Translations under genes and position numbers: made by a program
The notes under the pieces: model-generated
What the model was told of the DNA's origin: nothing
Database searches by the model: none
The model's input: the letters and a program-made list of their open reading frames with translations, nothing else
Assembly (NCBI RefSeq): GCF_037975245.1
Contig: NC_092563.1
Span: forward strand, 19,360,094 to 19,424,093
Length of the DNA: 64,000 nt
From: Apostichopus japonicus
Lineage: Eukaryota; Echinodermata; Holothuroidea; Aspidochirotida; Stichopodidae
Direction of reading: 5' to 3'
Part shown: piece after piece, positions 1 through 16,473 of the stretch
Layout of the letters: every line of letters begins with the position of its first letter
How positions within the stretch are numbered: the first letter of the stretch is position 1

Positions 1-5
1 ATATA

Positions 6-46
<41 letters not shown>

Positions 47-106
47 GTATATAAATATATATATATATATAGGCTATATATAGGCTATATATAGGCTATA
101 TATAGG

Positions 107-143
<37 letters not shown>
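1..143. repeat. (AT)n microsatellite
   Basis: The window opens in almost pure AT dinucleotide repeat. A short sub-array of a TATAGGC-containing 12-mer lies at about 70-117. The ORFs that cross it are low-complexity Tyr/Ile strings and are not genes. Confidence 0.95.
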
Positions 144-147
<4 letters not shown>

Positions 148-990
148 CTCGAGTTCGGACTGGAGTCAAATTGTTTCGTGACTCGGACTTGGCTCTGACT
201 CGGACTCGAAAGCCGAGTCCATCCGATCCCATAATGACTGCAATGACTGAAGAAAACACATTTATTATGTTTCATTACTTTTATTTGTACCACAGCTGAA
301 TGTATGCTTACAATGCATGTTGTCACTACTTTGATTTAGTAGTTTACCCCCCTGGTGTATATTAAACTATACTTCTCACTACAAAATATATCTAATTCAC
401 TATTTGTTTGGAGGCTAGCTCGTTTGAACTGCAACTTTCATCATTCTTTCTTTGTAAGAATTAGTGCAATGATCATATCCCACAGGACACAGTGAATGAC
501 TTGGTATCGTTATTTTTACATGTGTTAGTCTACACACTGAAGATGATGTATTGTAAACTGGTTATAGACCCTATAGGTCCATCTTATAACAACCCCACTC
601 ATTGCCTGGTTGCCTGACTCTAAAACCCCAAACCACTACCCGTTCCTGTCGTGAAGGGCCAATGGCGGCTCACACTTCACATCCATACCAAGTTGAGATA
701 TGAACAGGTCTAGGCCCCTTGCATGTAGGAGGTATTAAGTGCTGTTTCTTGTTATAAAACAGTTCAATCTGCCAGTGTCCCTCTTCCAGTCAAGATCCTA
801 GGGCTCCATCTCTCACGGACCCCCCCCCCCACCCCCTCTTGCGGTGTGGTCCAATGTGGCATTAGGGCTTGAACTATCAATGCTCATGCCGGACTCGGAC
901 TTAGATCGGACCCAGGCTTGATTCGGACTCTGATCCTTCCGGACTCGACTTGACTCGGACTTTGGTTAAGTGGACTCGAATCCAACCTTG
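144..990. repeat. Unclassified repeat with GACTCGG clusters at both ends
   Basis: Two clusters of the motif GACTCGGACT, at about 144-222 and 885-985, bracket some 660 bp of non-coding DNA. The left cluster contains a small hairpin (GGACTCG, short loop, CGAGTCC). Paired subterminal clusters suggest one mobile element with subterminal repeats, but I found no target-site duplication and no coding sequence. Between the clusters is ordinary sequence plus a C-rich run near 820. Confidence 0.4.
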
Positions 991-1289
991 ACGGTTACAA
1001 CCTATGACGTATTTGCCTTTTCAAGTAATTCACACTCTCACTGACCTTCAAAAAGCGTATTGTGGAAATCTTGGCAAACACGTATGTGTGTAAACCTTAT
1101 GTGTTCAAAAGAATGTGGATATTTATATACATATGTGGATATGTTTGTTACATATATTTGTCATTATGATAGGTTCTATCAATGGTGTACCGACTATATG
1201 TGTAAACACGGAGGGCAGGGGAACTTGTCCCCGGTTTTTTGAAAACCGGAAAAAGTGAACCCTGTCATAAGTATATTAGTAACAATAAC

Positions 1290-1670
1290 TTGCCATTTTT
1301 TTGTTGAAAATTTAACTCAATTTACATTGAGAGTGCCATTTTGTTGAAAAACATGCAAATACTGGAATTTCGACGACACATTGGAAAATGATATATCGCA
1401 GGCGAAAAACCTGCCCTGATTGGTAGTTTCGTGTATGCACACGCGTAGGCTTGCCATAGAGTTGTGACAGCACAGCGCGAACAATAATTCATTTTACAGC
1501 AAAATGACCTGGAACCGTGAATGACGTGAGTCAGCATTAATCTGCCCAACATATCTGGCTACATGTCATAAAATATCATATACATACTGTACATCGATCA
1601 GACATTGACCACTCATTGGTACGCAATTCACCACCATACACTGACAGACAAATTGAGTCATTCTATAAAA
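1290..1670 (+). promoter_or_regulatory. 5' flank and probable promoter of METTL27-like copy 1
   Basis: This flank is conserved with the flank of copy 4 (51948-52370), including an inverted CCAAT box (ATTGG at 1419-1423, matched at 52108-52112) and the GTTGTGAC tract that follows. No convincing TATA box is fixed. The start codon is the ATG at 1671; the open frame extends upstream only to a TTG at 1605. Promoter function is inferred from position and paralogue conservation. Confidence 0.4.
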
Positions 1671-4600
1671 ATGTCGTCTTCCGAAAAAGGAGAAACTCAT
1701 ATTTCAAGCCAAGGTAAACGTATGTTCAACATAATCAAGCAAGACAAGGATATTAGTAGCCAGGAAATAGCGAATCTGTACGACGACTGGGCCACATCTT
1801 TTGAAAAGGTAATGCTTGAACTTGAACCAAACTAGATCCACTCTCAACGTCACTCTCCTTACTGTACGTACCGTAGTGTATAATGTCCTGTTCTTTGATG
1901 TAATAAGCAGATGCATTGGTAAAGTGTTGTCTAGGCCTAGTATGACCACTGATTGTGTAAGACACATTATTATAGAGTGCCTGTAATTTGTGGACCTGTA
2001 TTTTACTTGAACTACCATTATTCTGCTCAAGTTAAACTATATACATGTGGTAGGCTAACGTTTCTTTTTTCTTCTCTAATGTACTTGGTGTGATGAATTT
2101 CACAGGACATTGACTGACAAAATAATTGCAGAGTAATCGCTAAACTACTTGGCAGTATTAGGGTGGCAATTTTTTTATATTTATTTTTTATTTTTTATGG
2201 ATTATGACCCCTCCTCCATTGTGCAGCAATATTTGCACTCACCTTGATTCCATCCACCACCCCACTCCTCTTTAAGGTAAGTATGTAAACCTTATTGTAA
2301 CTAAGATTTAAAGTTACATAAATGTATAAGTAGCACACTCCCCGCATGGCTGGATTTTGTTTAGTATAATATTCCCCAATCGGTGTGTAATTAAAGGAAA
2401 ATATGGTCCTTTCTAGTAAAAATATGAATGCAATAATGATAATCACCTTTAATAAAAATGAAGTAAATCTTTCTATTACTGTGTTCGGTATCACATGGGC
2501 CGAATCTCTACGAATAGATGCATGACAGAAGGTAAATACGGTAACTGCTTTTGAAGGTGTGCTCGTGCTATACGTATGCAGGGACGTAGCTAAGGCCCAG
2601 GGACGTAGCTAAGGCCTGACGATTGAGGGGGGGGGGTGTAGTGGCTGAAATTGGATGGGTTTTGGAGCCAGAAAATTCCGACTGCTGCCTTGTACCTCCC
2701 CCCCCCCCCCCCCTCCACGCGCTACTCGTCAACAATACGGTCAGTGTCAGTCAGACACCCCATCTTTCGCGACTGCACTTTTCAACATTTTTCGATATAC
2801 ATTTGTACCACTGGCCCTCACTTCACAAACTTCTTAATCACTCTGGTTAAGCAAGTAAGCAACTGAGTATAAGTTATCTGCTTGAAGGATACATAGACTA
2901 CTTACTACAAAAGCTATGTTAATGTAACAAAGGGGAAACTTTTTTTTCAACAAATTATATTCGACGACATAGTGAATTACCAAAAGATACAGTGCTTCTT
3001 CCTAGCGCGCTTAATATTATTTTCGTTGGGGGTGTGGGGGGGGGGGGGCTATTTATCACTCATATGGAAATTTTTTCAATTGTTCACTTCATTCCAACTG
3101 AGCATTTGGAATGAAGTGAACAATTAAACATTTTGCAGAAAAAATGTTGAGATGACGAGATACGATAAGTTGTCAATTAAACATTTTGCAGAAAATTGTT
3201 CAATTGCTCAGTTGGAATGAAGTGAACAATTGAAAATTTTGCAGCAAAACGTCCAATTGACGAGATATAATAAGTTGTCAATTAAACATATTGCAAAAAA
3301 AAAGGCCAATTGATGAGATATGATAAGTTGTCAAATAAACATTTTGCACTTAATTGTTCAATTGCTCTTTTAAAGCAGCATTTTGCGTTTTGTCAGCTCC
3401 CTGGTACAACTGCAATAGACAATCTATACAAATCAAGCATGGTGTTGTATTACGCATTGGCCAATGACGTTTGTAGCTTTTAAATATTCATATTATGGGC
3501 GAGGTTTATTTGGATCCCAACGGAAAATATCTTCGAGAAAAATAAAGTTGATAGTTGTAAATTTTTCGACTTTTATGCCACCATTTGAAGTAAGATTTAA
3601 ATAGATAAGCTAGTTATGTATGTCGTTATGGCATCGTGGAATCAGTGAGGTGAGAAAAACCATAGAAAAGAACGCAAAATGCTGCTTTAAAGCAACTGAG
3701 CAATCCAACATTTTTCTGATTTTTGATAAGATTTTATCTTGTTATCTAAACAATTTACTGAAAAATGTCAACTTGTTGGGCAAAGTTTTTCTTATGTTGA
3801 TTGCACTTTTAAACTTCCGTAGATTAGCATTGAGTGTTTTATTGTATTCCATAGAGACATTAGGCCTATATATCCCGGACCTACTTGAAGCTAGCGAACA
3901 GGGTCAACCCACCCAATAGCAGAATTAGTACATAAAGAAACCGAATTGAAGCTGGCGAACGTTGTACAGTAGTTATATTAGGCTTTTTTTTAGAGTATTC
4001 AAAATCATACGAAGTTTTGTACGGTGGAGTATAAGGTTCGCGAGATACAATTTCTCAAAGTGGAAAGGAAAACGTGGTAAATATGACTGATTAAAGGTCA
4101 ATTTTGACCGAAATTGTTAGGTCATTCACAATCACAAGAATATATGAAAAGGCCTATAGGTAAATTAGAGTGCGACAGTCGGAAATTCCGACTATCACAC
4201 TCAAATTTTCCAACTATCGTCAGTTTTACCAAGATTGGGGGTGGGGGGGGGTGAGACCCCCCCACACCCACTCTAGCGACGTCCCTGTACGTATGCATGT
4301 TATAATGTCTGAATCTGTTAATATCTCATTGCAGGATAATGTGAAATTAAATTACAGAGGACCACATGAAATGAGCTCTGTTTTGGCAGAATTCGGTAAC
4401 AGTAAAGATGTTTCAGTGCTGGACGTTGGATCTGGGACTGGCTTACTCGGCGAAGCGGTAAGCTAGATTTAATTCAGTTTTACTGTACAGTCTTGAGTCT
4501 AAGAAAGTTGTGGAGGATACAACTAGGGTATGCTTGGGATGATTATGCTCAGTATAGAGATACCGTAGTATGAAGTAATGTCTACAGTCATTAAAACAAA

Positions 4601-7600
4601 ATATCAACAAAACCATGTGATATAGTCATGATGCTTATACAATGAATACCCCAGTGACGCAACAACGCACACTTCTACTGACTGTGTGCTTTAACCCAAG
4701 CGAGAGTGAAAGGAAGTCGAGAACCCCCTACTTACAAAAACAAAATCCTATTGTGCAGTATATTACATGCATGTATTTGGCATGCTAATATGACGTCTGT
4801 GGACGCTCAGCTTGTAGACATTATAAAGGTTTGATATTTGCAAACTTTGAACTTTGCTGACCCTTTGTGACATTTGAATTAGGTAAAAAACAATAGGGTC
4901 CTTGCACTCAATTCACGGAAGCCAAATGCTAAATACGAGATCTACTATTTTTACGTTTCTTGAAATACCGTATCGAGTTTACAAGGTTTTCAAGATTTGA
5001 CCTCTGCTGACCTAAAATGACCTCTGACCTTCTCCAGAAATAATTAAAAAAATTCACACAGTATTACACTAACCTATCTTGCAAATATGAGCTTCCTTGA
5101 TGTTTGGTTCTGGTGATGGAAGATTTTCATGTTTTGCTGACCTTTGATGACCCCATATGACCATGTACTAAATATAATGAAGCCACATGCCAAATATGAG
5201 ATCTTCTGTGCGTACCTATAACAAGATACCGTGTTTACAAGCAATGGCGTCACACACCCATACATACACGCATACACAAACGTCAACTTGACTGCATAGG
5301 TTACTACTTACCTGCCTTCGGCAAGTAACCAAACAAAAGAAGGATCCGCCCCTCATGCCAGCTATTCTAAGTACGCCACTGAATGTGACAAATTTTGAGA
5401 TCTCATGAGTATCACATATAAGTAACACATTGCAGCTATTTATTTTACATATTTTCAGTTGAAAGCTTTAGGCTTTACGAATGTTTCAGCTCTGGATATT
5501 TCTCAAAAGAGTCTGGACTTTTCTGAGAAGAAAGGAATTTACAAGAAACTATTTTGTGTTGATGTTGGGACAGATGGAATGCCATTCAATGATAGTAAGA
5601 CATTTTTTTTCTTTACTTACATATTCTTTAATTCTATAACCCCTTTTTCAGTTCTTTATTTTCAATCTTGCCTCTGATCGGCTTATAAATCTTGAAGACT
5701 AATACCTTAGTTTTGTTCACAAATATTATATCTCTACTCATACTGTCATATGCAGACCTTTGTGCTGCTATAGTTTCTGGCCAGTTTTCATTGCGCATGT
5801 ACACCTTCTACGACTAATACCTCTATACGCTATGAACAGTGGCGGAGCTAGGGGTATTGGTCAGGGGGGGGGCGAGAATGGTCCGTAGGGGCGCTTTCGC
5901 CACTATCTAAGCGGAGGGCCACCACAGGTTGGCGCGGAGCGTACAGAAATAGTTTGAGTAAAGATACTCCCTAGATCGCCGGAAATGACCCTTTCCGGGC
6001 CTTGCTTAGTTGCAGATAAACGAAGAATAAATAGGTGTAATCGCCATTTTGTCAGAAAATAACACCAACAAAATGTGACAAATGTCAATAGGTATTTGAG
6101 AGCGCAATAAAAAAGTCAATAATCGAGAATAAGTAAAAAGTGGTAAAAAGTGGTAAAAAGCTGAAAAGGGCGCCAGCAGTCCATTTGAGTCCGTCAGGGG
6201 GGGGGGGGCATCCACCCCTGGCTGTATGGACGCTCCGCCACTGGCTATGAACATGTCATTCTTCCTCAGGGTTATCGCTCCCTCCGTCTCTAAATACCAC
6301 GATTTGGAAACTCCCTAGTGAGGAGTATAATCCAGGCCGTGCACTGCAGTACAGATTACACATCAGAGCAGCCTGAACAGTACAATTAAAATTGGCATAT
6401 ACCGGAACTTACGAAGTCTTCTCACGTGTTTTTGTCTCCCCTTTCAATAGTCCAACCAATAATTCTATCAGGCCCTTGTAACAAACATATGTAAGAACAT
6501 TTTCATGAAGTATTATCTAACAATGAAGTACCATCTAACAATGAAGTATTATATAACAATGAAGTCCTGTCCTACAATGAAGTACTGTCTAATCATGAAG
6601 TACTATCTACAATGACGTACTGTCTAACAATGAAGTACTATCTAACAATGAAGTACTATCTAACAATGAAGTACTGTCTAACAATGAAGTACTATCTAAC
6701 AATGAAGTACTGTCTAATCATGAAGTACTATCTTACAATGACGTACTGTCTAACAATGAAGTACTATCTAACAATGAAGTACCATCTAACAATGAAGTAT
6801 TATATAACAATGAAGTACTGTCCTACAATGAAGTACTGTCTAATCATGAAGTACTGTCTAACAATGAACTACTATCTAACAAGTGATTGTTCCACTTCAG
6901 CTGGTACTCCGCTACGTTTTAAACGCCAAAAGTGTCTTATTTTGTGTTTTTTCTTTTAATTTCATTGGCTGAAAGAAAAAGAATGGTCCGGCCAAACTAC
7001 AGTTTGGCTTTTTGGGGGCCATTTTTTACTGGCCCTATCAATTTTGAGAGAATAGTAGCTAAAAACGTTTAATTTCCTCGCCCACAAAATTTACTTCAAC
7101 TATTTCATGTTGTTCATAGTCTGACTCAAGGTTATAAGGCTAACGCGTTGGTAAAAACTGAGGAATTTTTTTACCACTTTGACTTCATGATGTTCATTAA
7201 AGGAAACCCTCAATTGCAACGAATTGCGAACCCACACAATTCCTACCATATACATGGTGAATTGTTATAAGATAGCAGCGTCTGTTACACCCGATTTGGC
7301 TGCCAATTTAGCCGGGTGCGTCACAGACAAATTAGCAACCCAGCTTTTTAGGTTCGATGATGCTAATATGGCTTTGTTTCTTTGTATTTTATTACATTTC
7401 AAATATACTTTCAAATAGCGTAGTAACATGCGCACTATACATTTTAAGTATGCATAGATAAACCTAACCGTTGTAGTCTGTGGAATGGTGCGGATAACCC
7501 ATTATATACAGCAGCTCAAAATAATGAGAAACGTGTTGTCAAAATGTCGGTGCGTGGCATGTTGTTGTTTTTCTTCCCCTAGAGTAGACTGTATGTGAGT

Positions 7601-8503
7601 AACTGTACATTCTTGTATAGTTGATAAATAACTGAAAAGGTTAAAGATTAGAAAACAAATGACTAAAGTTACATGATTTTGTCCTTTTTAAATTATTTTC
7701 AGATGAGTTCGACGTGCTGGCGTGTTGTGGAGGAATCGTACCAAATCATATCAGTCCTGTCGCCATTGAAGAATGGACCAGGATTGTGAAACAAGGTAAA
7801 GAAAGCCACAATGAAACATGAAATGAAAACTCGAATACTGTTCAAATGATACGTAGCAACTATCTAGCTGGGGTAAATTATTAAGAGTTGTGTTATTGCA
7901 TGCACAATTGCGACTAAATCTTCAACCGCGACTATGGTATGGATACGAGATGAACAGTGATTGGTTACGAGATGAACAGTGATTGGTTACGAGATAAGCA
8001 GTGAGTACTTATTAACTGCATCATTTCATGAACTTTTTCGTGCATTTGGCCTCAATGCACAGTACAACTGTGATATATGGGCATTTGGAATAGCATCTTC
8101 AACTCACGGTACCATCTTTTCATGTACGTATACTGCTGACATCGTTTCTACTCCCGCTCACCCCAGCTTTTAAAAAAGATTGCCCTTCCAGACAGAGAAT
8201 TGATGTTATTACGAAATTATCGTTGCACAAAACAAACAAACAACAAATCAAAACAAAAAACGTTAACATTTGTATCTTCCAACCTTGTTTTATACAGGTG
8301 GCATTATCGTTTTGTCGATTCGTCGTTGCTACATTGAAATTATGCAAGGACAAGAAGAGTTGTATTCGAAGAAGCTAGCCGAGAAATGCGATGAGGTCTT
8401 GGAGGATTTAAAGAACACCAAGAAGGTTGAGGTGACACTCAAGAAGGAAGTTCCATATTTGGAAAACTCACCTGCAGTTATTTACGTTTTGAAAGTTCTC
8501 TAG
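1671..8503 (+). CDS. METTL27: METTL27-like SAM-dependent methyltransferase, copy 1 (5 exons)
   Basis: Exons are 1671-1808, 4335-4457, 5459-5594, 7703-7795 and 8298-8503. They join to a 696-nt open frame encoding 231 aa, near the usual METTL27 length of about 245, with GT donors and AG acceptors and phases 0,0,1,1. Exon 1 has the family YDxW signature (LYDDWATSFEK). Exon 2 has motif I, VLDVGSGTGLLGE (about residues 74-86), the SAM-binding loop. Exon 3 has the acidic strand-2 end [10 protein letters not shown] (98-107). Exon 4 has the motif IV region EFDVLACCGG with the EEWTRIVKQ helix. Exon 5 is the C-terminal part starting GGIIVLS. METTL27 (WBSCR27) is a class I methyltransferase whose substrate I do not know. 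Introns carry several transposons. No clear AATAAA lies just downstream. It is closest to copy 4. Confidence 0.88.
2579..4287. mobile_element. hAT-like non-autonomous element in intron 1 of copy 1
   Basis: The 1709-bp insertion has ends CAGGGACG and CGTCCCTG, which are inverted repeats. Exact 8-bp direct repeats TACGTATG flank it at 2571-2578 and 4288-4295. Copy 4 keeps the unoccupied site (CACGTATG near 54037). The first 20 bp are duplicated at the left end. Inside, 3060-3370 holds direct and inverted repeats built on GAAGTGAACAATT and AAACATTTTGCA. A 99-codon ORF at 3620-3919 resembles nothing I know. No transposase is visible. Confidence 0.8.
4800..5320 (+). repeat. Dispersed GACCTCTG-type tandem repeat
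   Basis: This is a degenerate array of a roughly 150-bp unit with the landmarks GTTTACAAGGTTTTCA, TTTGACCTCTG and ATGACCTYTGACCT. It ends in GTTTACAAGCAATGGCGTCACACACCC and a CA/CATA tract. The same family recurs at 16474-16700 and 18880-19165. Confidence 0.7.
5837..6243. mobile_element. hAT-type MITE in intron 3 of copy 1
   Basis: The 407-bp element starts CAGTGGCGGAGC and ends with its exact reverse complement. The flanking 8-bp target duplication is GCTATGAA (5829-5836 and 6244-6251). Copy 4 has the empty site ACTATGAA near 56620. The element is non-coding with G-runs at both ends. It carries the palindromic core GCCACC...GGTTGGCGC shared with other elements here. Confidence 0.88.
6505..6890 (+). 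repeat. 18-bp minisatellite in intron 3 of copy 1
   Basis: About 20 tandem units of AACAATGAAGTACTATCT with a few substitutions (ACTGTCT, ATCATGAAG). Because 18 is divisible by three, the array stays open and gives a false repetitive protein (MKYYLT repeats). Copy 4 has only about three units at the orthologous place (56886-56940). Confidence 0.92.
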
Positions 8504-10235
8504 GACTGCTGTCTGCAAAGTTTGCCTTCAGGATCTTCTATGAGGACTGGGCCACGTGCGCCACCAGAACCCCCTCCCCAACCCCTTCACCTGCTCAGGA
8601 TGTATGCATAAAAGTTAGCCGTCTTGGACTATAGACTTTATATTAACAAGTCAAAAGTTTGAGATTTGAGGACAAGTTTTTCGTTTCCTATGTCCCTATT
8701 AAGCCACCGTACAATTCCATTTGTTTCAAAGATTGATTCCTAATTCATGGAAAAATAATATCAGAATATTGTCATATTTTCTGCATCGCTTCTTACGTTA
8801 AAGAAGTAAATTTTTACATTCTTCGTTTAATTAGCTAATCAGAGCACCGATATGGGTTTCTTATTGGGGGGGGGGGGGATACTAGGGCAAAACAGCCTGA
8901 GGCCAAGACAAAAGTTGACAAAATTCATAAACTTTACATGTTGAAAAAGGTCTATTTAAAACTCATTGCTTTGAAATTATTGGGGCCATACCCCCGCCCC
9001 CACCCGGTGTCGTTGACTCTGCAAATGTCGTCAAAGTCTAGGATATACATGCCTGGTTTCATTACAATTTCGGTTTGTTCATGGAGTTACTAAGTTCAAT
9101 GTTTTTTTTTTTGCTTTGCTTCCATATCCTCGGAACTAGACCAATATATGAAGAAAATTTTTTTCAACGTATTATATTTTAAAGTTGTGTTACTGTTTCC
9201 CTTCAAGAGTACCATTAGTAATATAACAGTCACGAAAATTATTATCAGGATGACCGACCTCTCTCCACAAACGTATGGCATGAAGGTTAGAATATGCTTG
9301 TGCAGGTATATATACATATATATATACACAAAACCTGGCCTGTAAAAATATGCATTTACGACGGATCCTGCATGGTGGAAAGTAAATCGATAGACTGACG
9401 TCACATCTGCCTTTCCTTATATTTAGAAACGGCTTTGAATGGCTCTCATCCGCTCACGTTATTGAAACCGGTTAACCGAGAACTTGATACCGGCTGTATG
9501 GGCCGAAATGTTGGGAAAGTTACTTACTAGTTTGGGATCACATGCTCAATTAATCTTTTGTTTTGAAGTTGCGTCTATTGAAATATATATATATATATAT
9601 ATATATCAATATATATATATATATTTATATATATTGATATATATATATATATTGATATATATATATATATGTATTCATGTGTGTTTGTATGGTGTATGTG
9701 CGTATTTATGTGCGTATGTATGTGTGCTTTTTTGTTTGTTTGTATAATTTCTGTCCCTCACCCCCTAGGCTACATGTGACTACGTATTGACGCCCCTGGT
9801 AGCAATCAGAGATTGTCGTATTGTTTATGTGTTTATGCTGGTACGATGTTTTGTATCGCATTGCATGCCTTTCAGATGCCTGCATCAGTAAAGCAGAACG
9901 TATACAACTGTGAAGTAGTTCAACCGGAGCAAAGTTATTTCCAACACTCAGTAATACGTAATTGGCTATATAATGATAAGGAAAGTACATTGTGGAGTAG
10001 AGTGTAGCATGATACACAAAAAGGATTTTGATTAGCTCTTTACTGAAAAATTGCTGCGACGGGAGAAGTCAACAACTCAAAGCGGACTAAATGAGTCCGT
10101 CTTAAACTGCTGTTTACTCTTAAAATAACATTTCCCGAACCATCCAACATCGAGAATTGATATTAGCATATGAAAACACACCAGAATATGTGGTCAAACC
10201 TTGGTACTAAATATGTTCAACGACAGTGAACGATA
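8504..10235. other. Spacer between copies 1 and 2, no gene seen
   Basis: It contains a G-run near 8866-8878, a T-rich stretch, and an (AT)n/CAATAT microsatellite at about 9582-9672. At 9480-9520 a CCGGC...GGCCGAAATG stem just before the AT tract looks like the end of a Penelope-type element, but this is weak. A short sequence around 9985-10010 (CATTGTGGAGTAGAGTGTA) recurs near 11125. No coding sequence is recognisable. Confidence 0.6.
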
Positions 10236-10242
10236 TCAAGCC

Positions 10243-11092
10243 CATGGGCGGCGATCCTGGGGGGGGGGGGGATGGGGTGATATATCCCCCCATGAAAATG
10301 GGTGGAGGGGATGTAATACACCATATCCCCCCACCAAATGCCAGGGATAAGAATATTTTCATGCCTTCATTTATGCATCATCGTGAATGTACGGCTCTTT
10401 TTTAGCTCCATTTCTCTCCTATACCATAAACGCAGTGCGATCTTTTCAAATAAACCGTCTTTATAAAGTAAGAATAGTTGACTGTAGGCTCCATTGGTCC
10501 TATAACAACAAAATGTATTATTGCGCCCACGGTATTGATATAGTAGGCCTACATATATACACCCTCATAGTATTCATATAGGCCCTATAGTTCGCCTACA
10601 CACGTATACATGTTCCTTCGAACAGCTGAGAATCTCATGTTACCAGGGTAATGCTTAATACACGTTTCACCTGGATGCCCTAGCAATCGGTACCTAGGAA
10701 TGTAACTATGTGTAATTGTGTATTGCATGTGTATAGACCTATAATAGCCTGCATGAGGCCATTTTCTTCATCGAATAATATAAAAGAGCTCTCGAACATT
10801 CTAACGTTGCGCCTGAAACAAGATTGACAGGGCAATTTTCCCAAAATAACACCCGAAATTAAAATAAAAGTATTTTGGATCCTGATTATGAGATATTTCG
10901 GACATGATATCCCTATTTTAAAGTTGGGTATATGCCGCTTGGAAACCTCGGCAAGTGCCGTTTCCGGCCAACTAGAGGGTTTGTAAATCCCAAAATTTTC
11001 TTGTACGCTTCGCGCCAACCAATGGTGGCGCTACGCTTAGATAGTCAACAAGGTCATATCCCCCCACTCGGAAGTACGGATCGCCGCCCATG
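10243..11092. mobile_element. MITE with CATGGGCGGCGATCC terminal inverted repeats
   Basis: The 850-bp element has exact 15-bp inverted ends. TCAAGCC occurs on both sides (10236-10242 and 11096-11102), so the target duplication is about 7-8 bp with slightly uncertain boundaries. The CGCCAACC...GGTGGCGC core lies on the minus strand at about 11002-11040. It is non-coding and hAT-like by size and ends. Confidence 0.7.
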
Positions 11093-11385
11093 AATTCAAG
11101 CCTGCCCCGATGGACTATGATTAGGCAAATGCATTGTGGAGTAGAGTGTATCATGAACTCCTTTCATGATTCGTGCCGTTGCTATGTATACTACAGCGGT
11201 GATTATCGTTGGAAAATCTGCAAGACTTGTCCATAGTGCAAAGCAGTTACACAACAACAAAGTCAGTCTAGTCAAATATGCCAATGATATCCACGTTACA
11301 CTAGTCATTGATGTAAAGACATATCAACAGGGAGTTGAGATAAATCTGTGGACTAGAAATAACAACATAGGCAAACATAGACAAA

Positions 11386-15574
<4,189 letters not shown>

Positions 15575-15588
15575 AAGTTAAGAATTCT

Positions 15589-15594
15589 ATTAAA
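15589..15594 (+). terminator. Possible poly(A) signal of copy 2 (ATTAAA)
   Basis: ATTAAA, the common variant signal, lies 15 bp after the copy 2 stop codon. It is close to the stop and unsupported by other evidence. Confidence 0.3.
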
Positions 15595-15965
15595 TCAGCA
15601 ACTGAGAAAGAAAGACAGACAGAAAATAATATCGTGTGGCACGGCAGGTTGGTTTTGACGTAAATCATCCGTTGTTGCGAAAAACCAGGCTCACTGTAAT
15701 ATATAAAGGTCAGGCGACACTTAATAACGAAAATCTAGTCATATTTTATACACCTAAGGCCAATCCTAGCTGAGTCGTTCATGAAGGTTTCCGTTTGCTA
15801 AAATCCATCAATTCGAAATTTCGCGGTATTCGAAGACAATGTTTGTGTCATTGAGTGCATTGTCCGTCCGTATATGCAAATTTGAAGGCGTACATTACTG
15901 CAGCGCAGATCAGTCCAAAAAATAACACTTCTGCGCAGCCTTGAAACACACAACACGAAATTAGA

Positions 15966-16195
15966 CAGCCATGGCAGTGCCTTATTTTCCTCTCGAGATT
16001 GAGACAGACGGCTCAGCATCTGATGGAAATTCCACTGTCTGAAGGAGAAAGGGTTGAGGATTCAGATTCCATCCCAGGGAGATATACAACCCTATATGTT
16101 TGAGCCAGAAACGCACGAATCTGACGATAATGATAACCAGGCAGAAGCAGCAGGCAATGACGTAATGCCAGCCAAACGCTCTGGTCTGGTATGAA
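15966..16195 (+). pseudogene. Fragment of a P2X-C/'PYMFEPE'-type coding sequence
   Basis: The plus strand can be read as PYFPLEIETDGSASDGNS, then after a stop and frame change QPYMFEPETHESDDNDNQ. The PYMFEPE run resembles the N-terminus of repeat-associated proteins with P2X7-type C-terminal zinc domains in marine invertebrates. Only this decayed piece is present. The assignment rests on one short motif. Confidence 0.25.
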
Positions 16196-16473
16196 ACAGA
16201 CACACAAGTGTGTTAGCATTTTACGCCCTGTGCGACCATTTTCGACCCATGTAATTGCTCCTTCTGCTAATATTGTGCACCACAATCACAGAAAAAAATA
16301 ATAAAATATTGTTTGCAAATGAAAATAAACCCGATTTCAAACTTCATTGAGGATTCGATGACTTCATTACACTAGACTTCTGCTTGTTTACAAGAAGTAG
16401 TTCTGATACAATAAAAATGCTGAACCACCATTTTGATGTACACTTACATTATGGCATGATAAATACAAGTCGT

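Noticed and set aside
2195-2494. 99-aa minus-strand ORF in intron 1 of copy 1
   Set aside because: The homologous stretch in copy 4 intron 1 does not keep the frame; no similarity recognised.
6505-6890. CRISPR-like repeat array
   Set aside because: Units are contiguous without unique spacers, in a eukaryotic intron.
6612-6959. 115-aa repetitive ORF (MKYYLT repeats)
   Set aside because: By-product of an 18-bp intronic minisatellite; absent from the paralogous intron.
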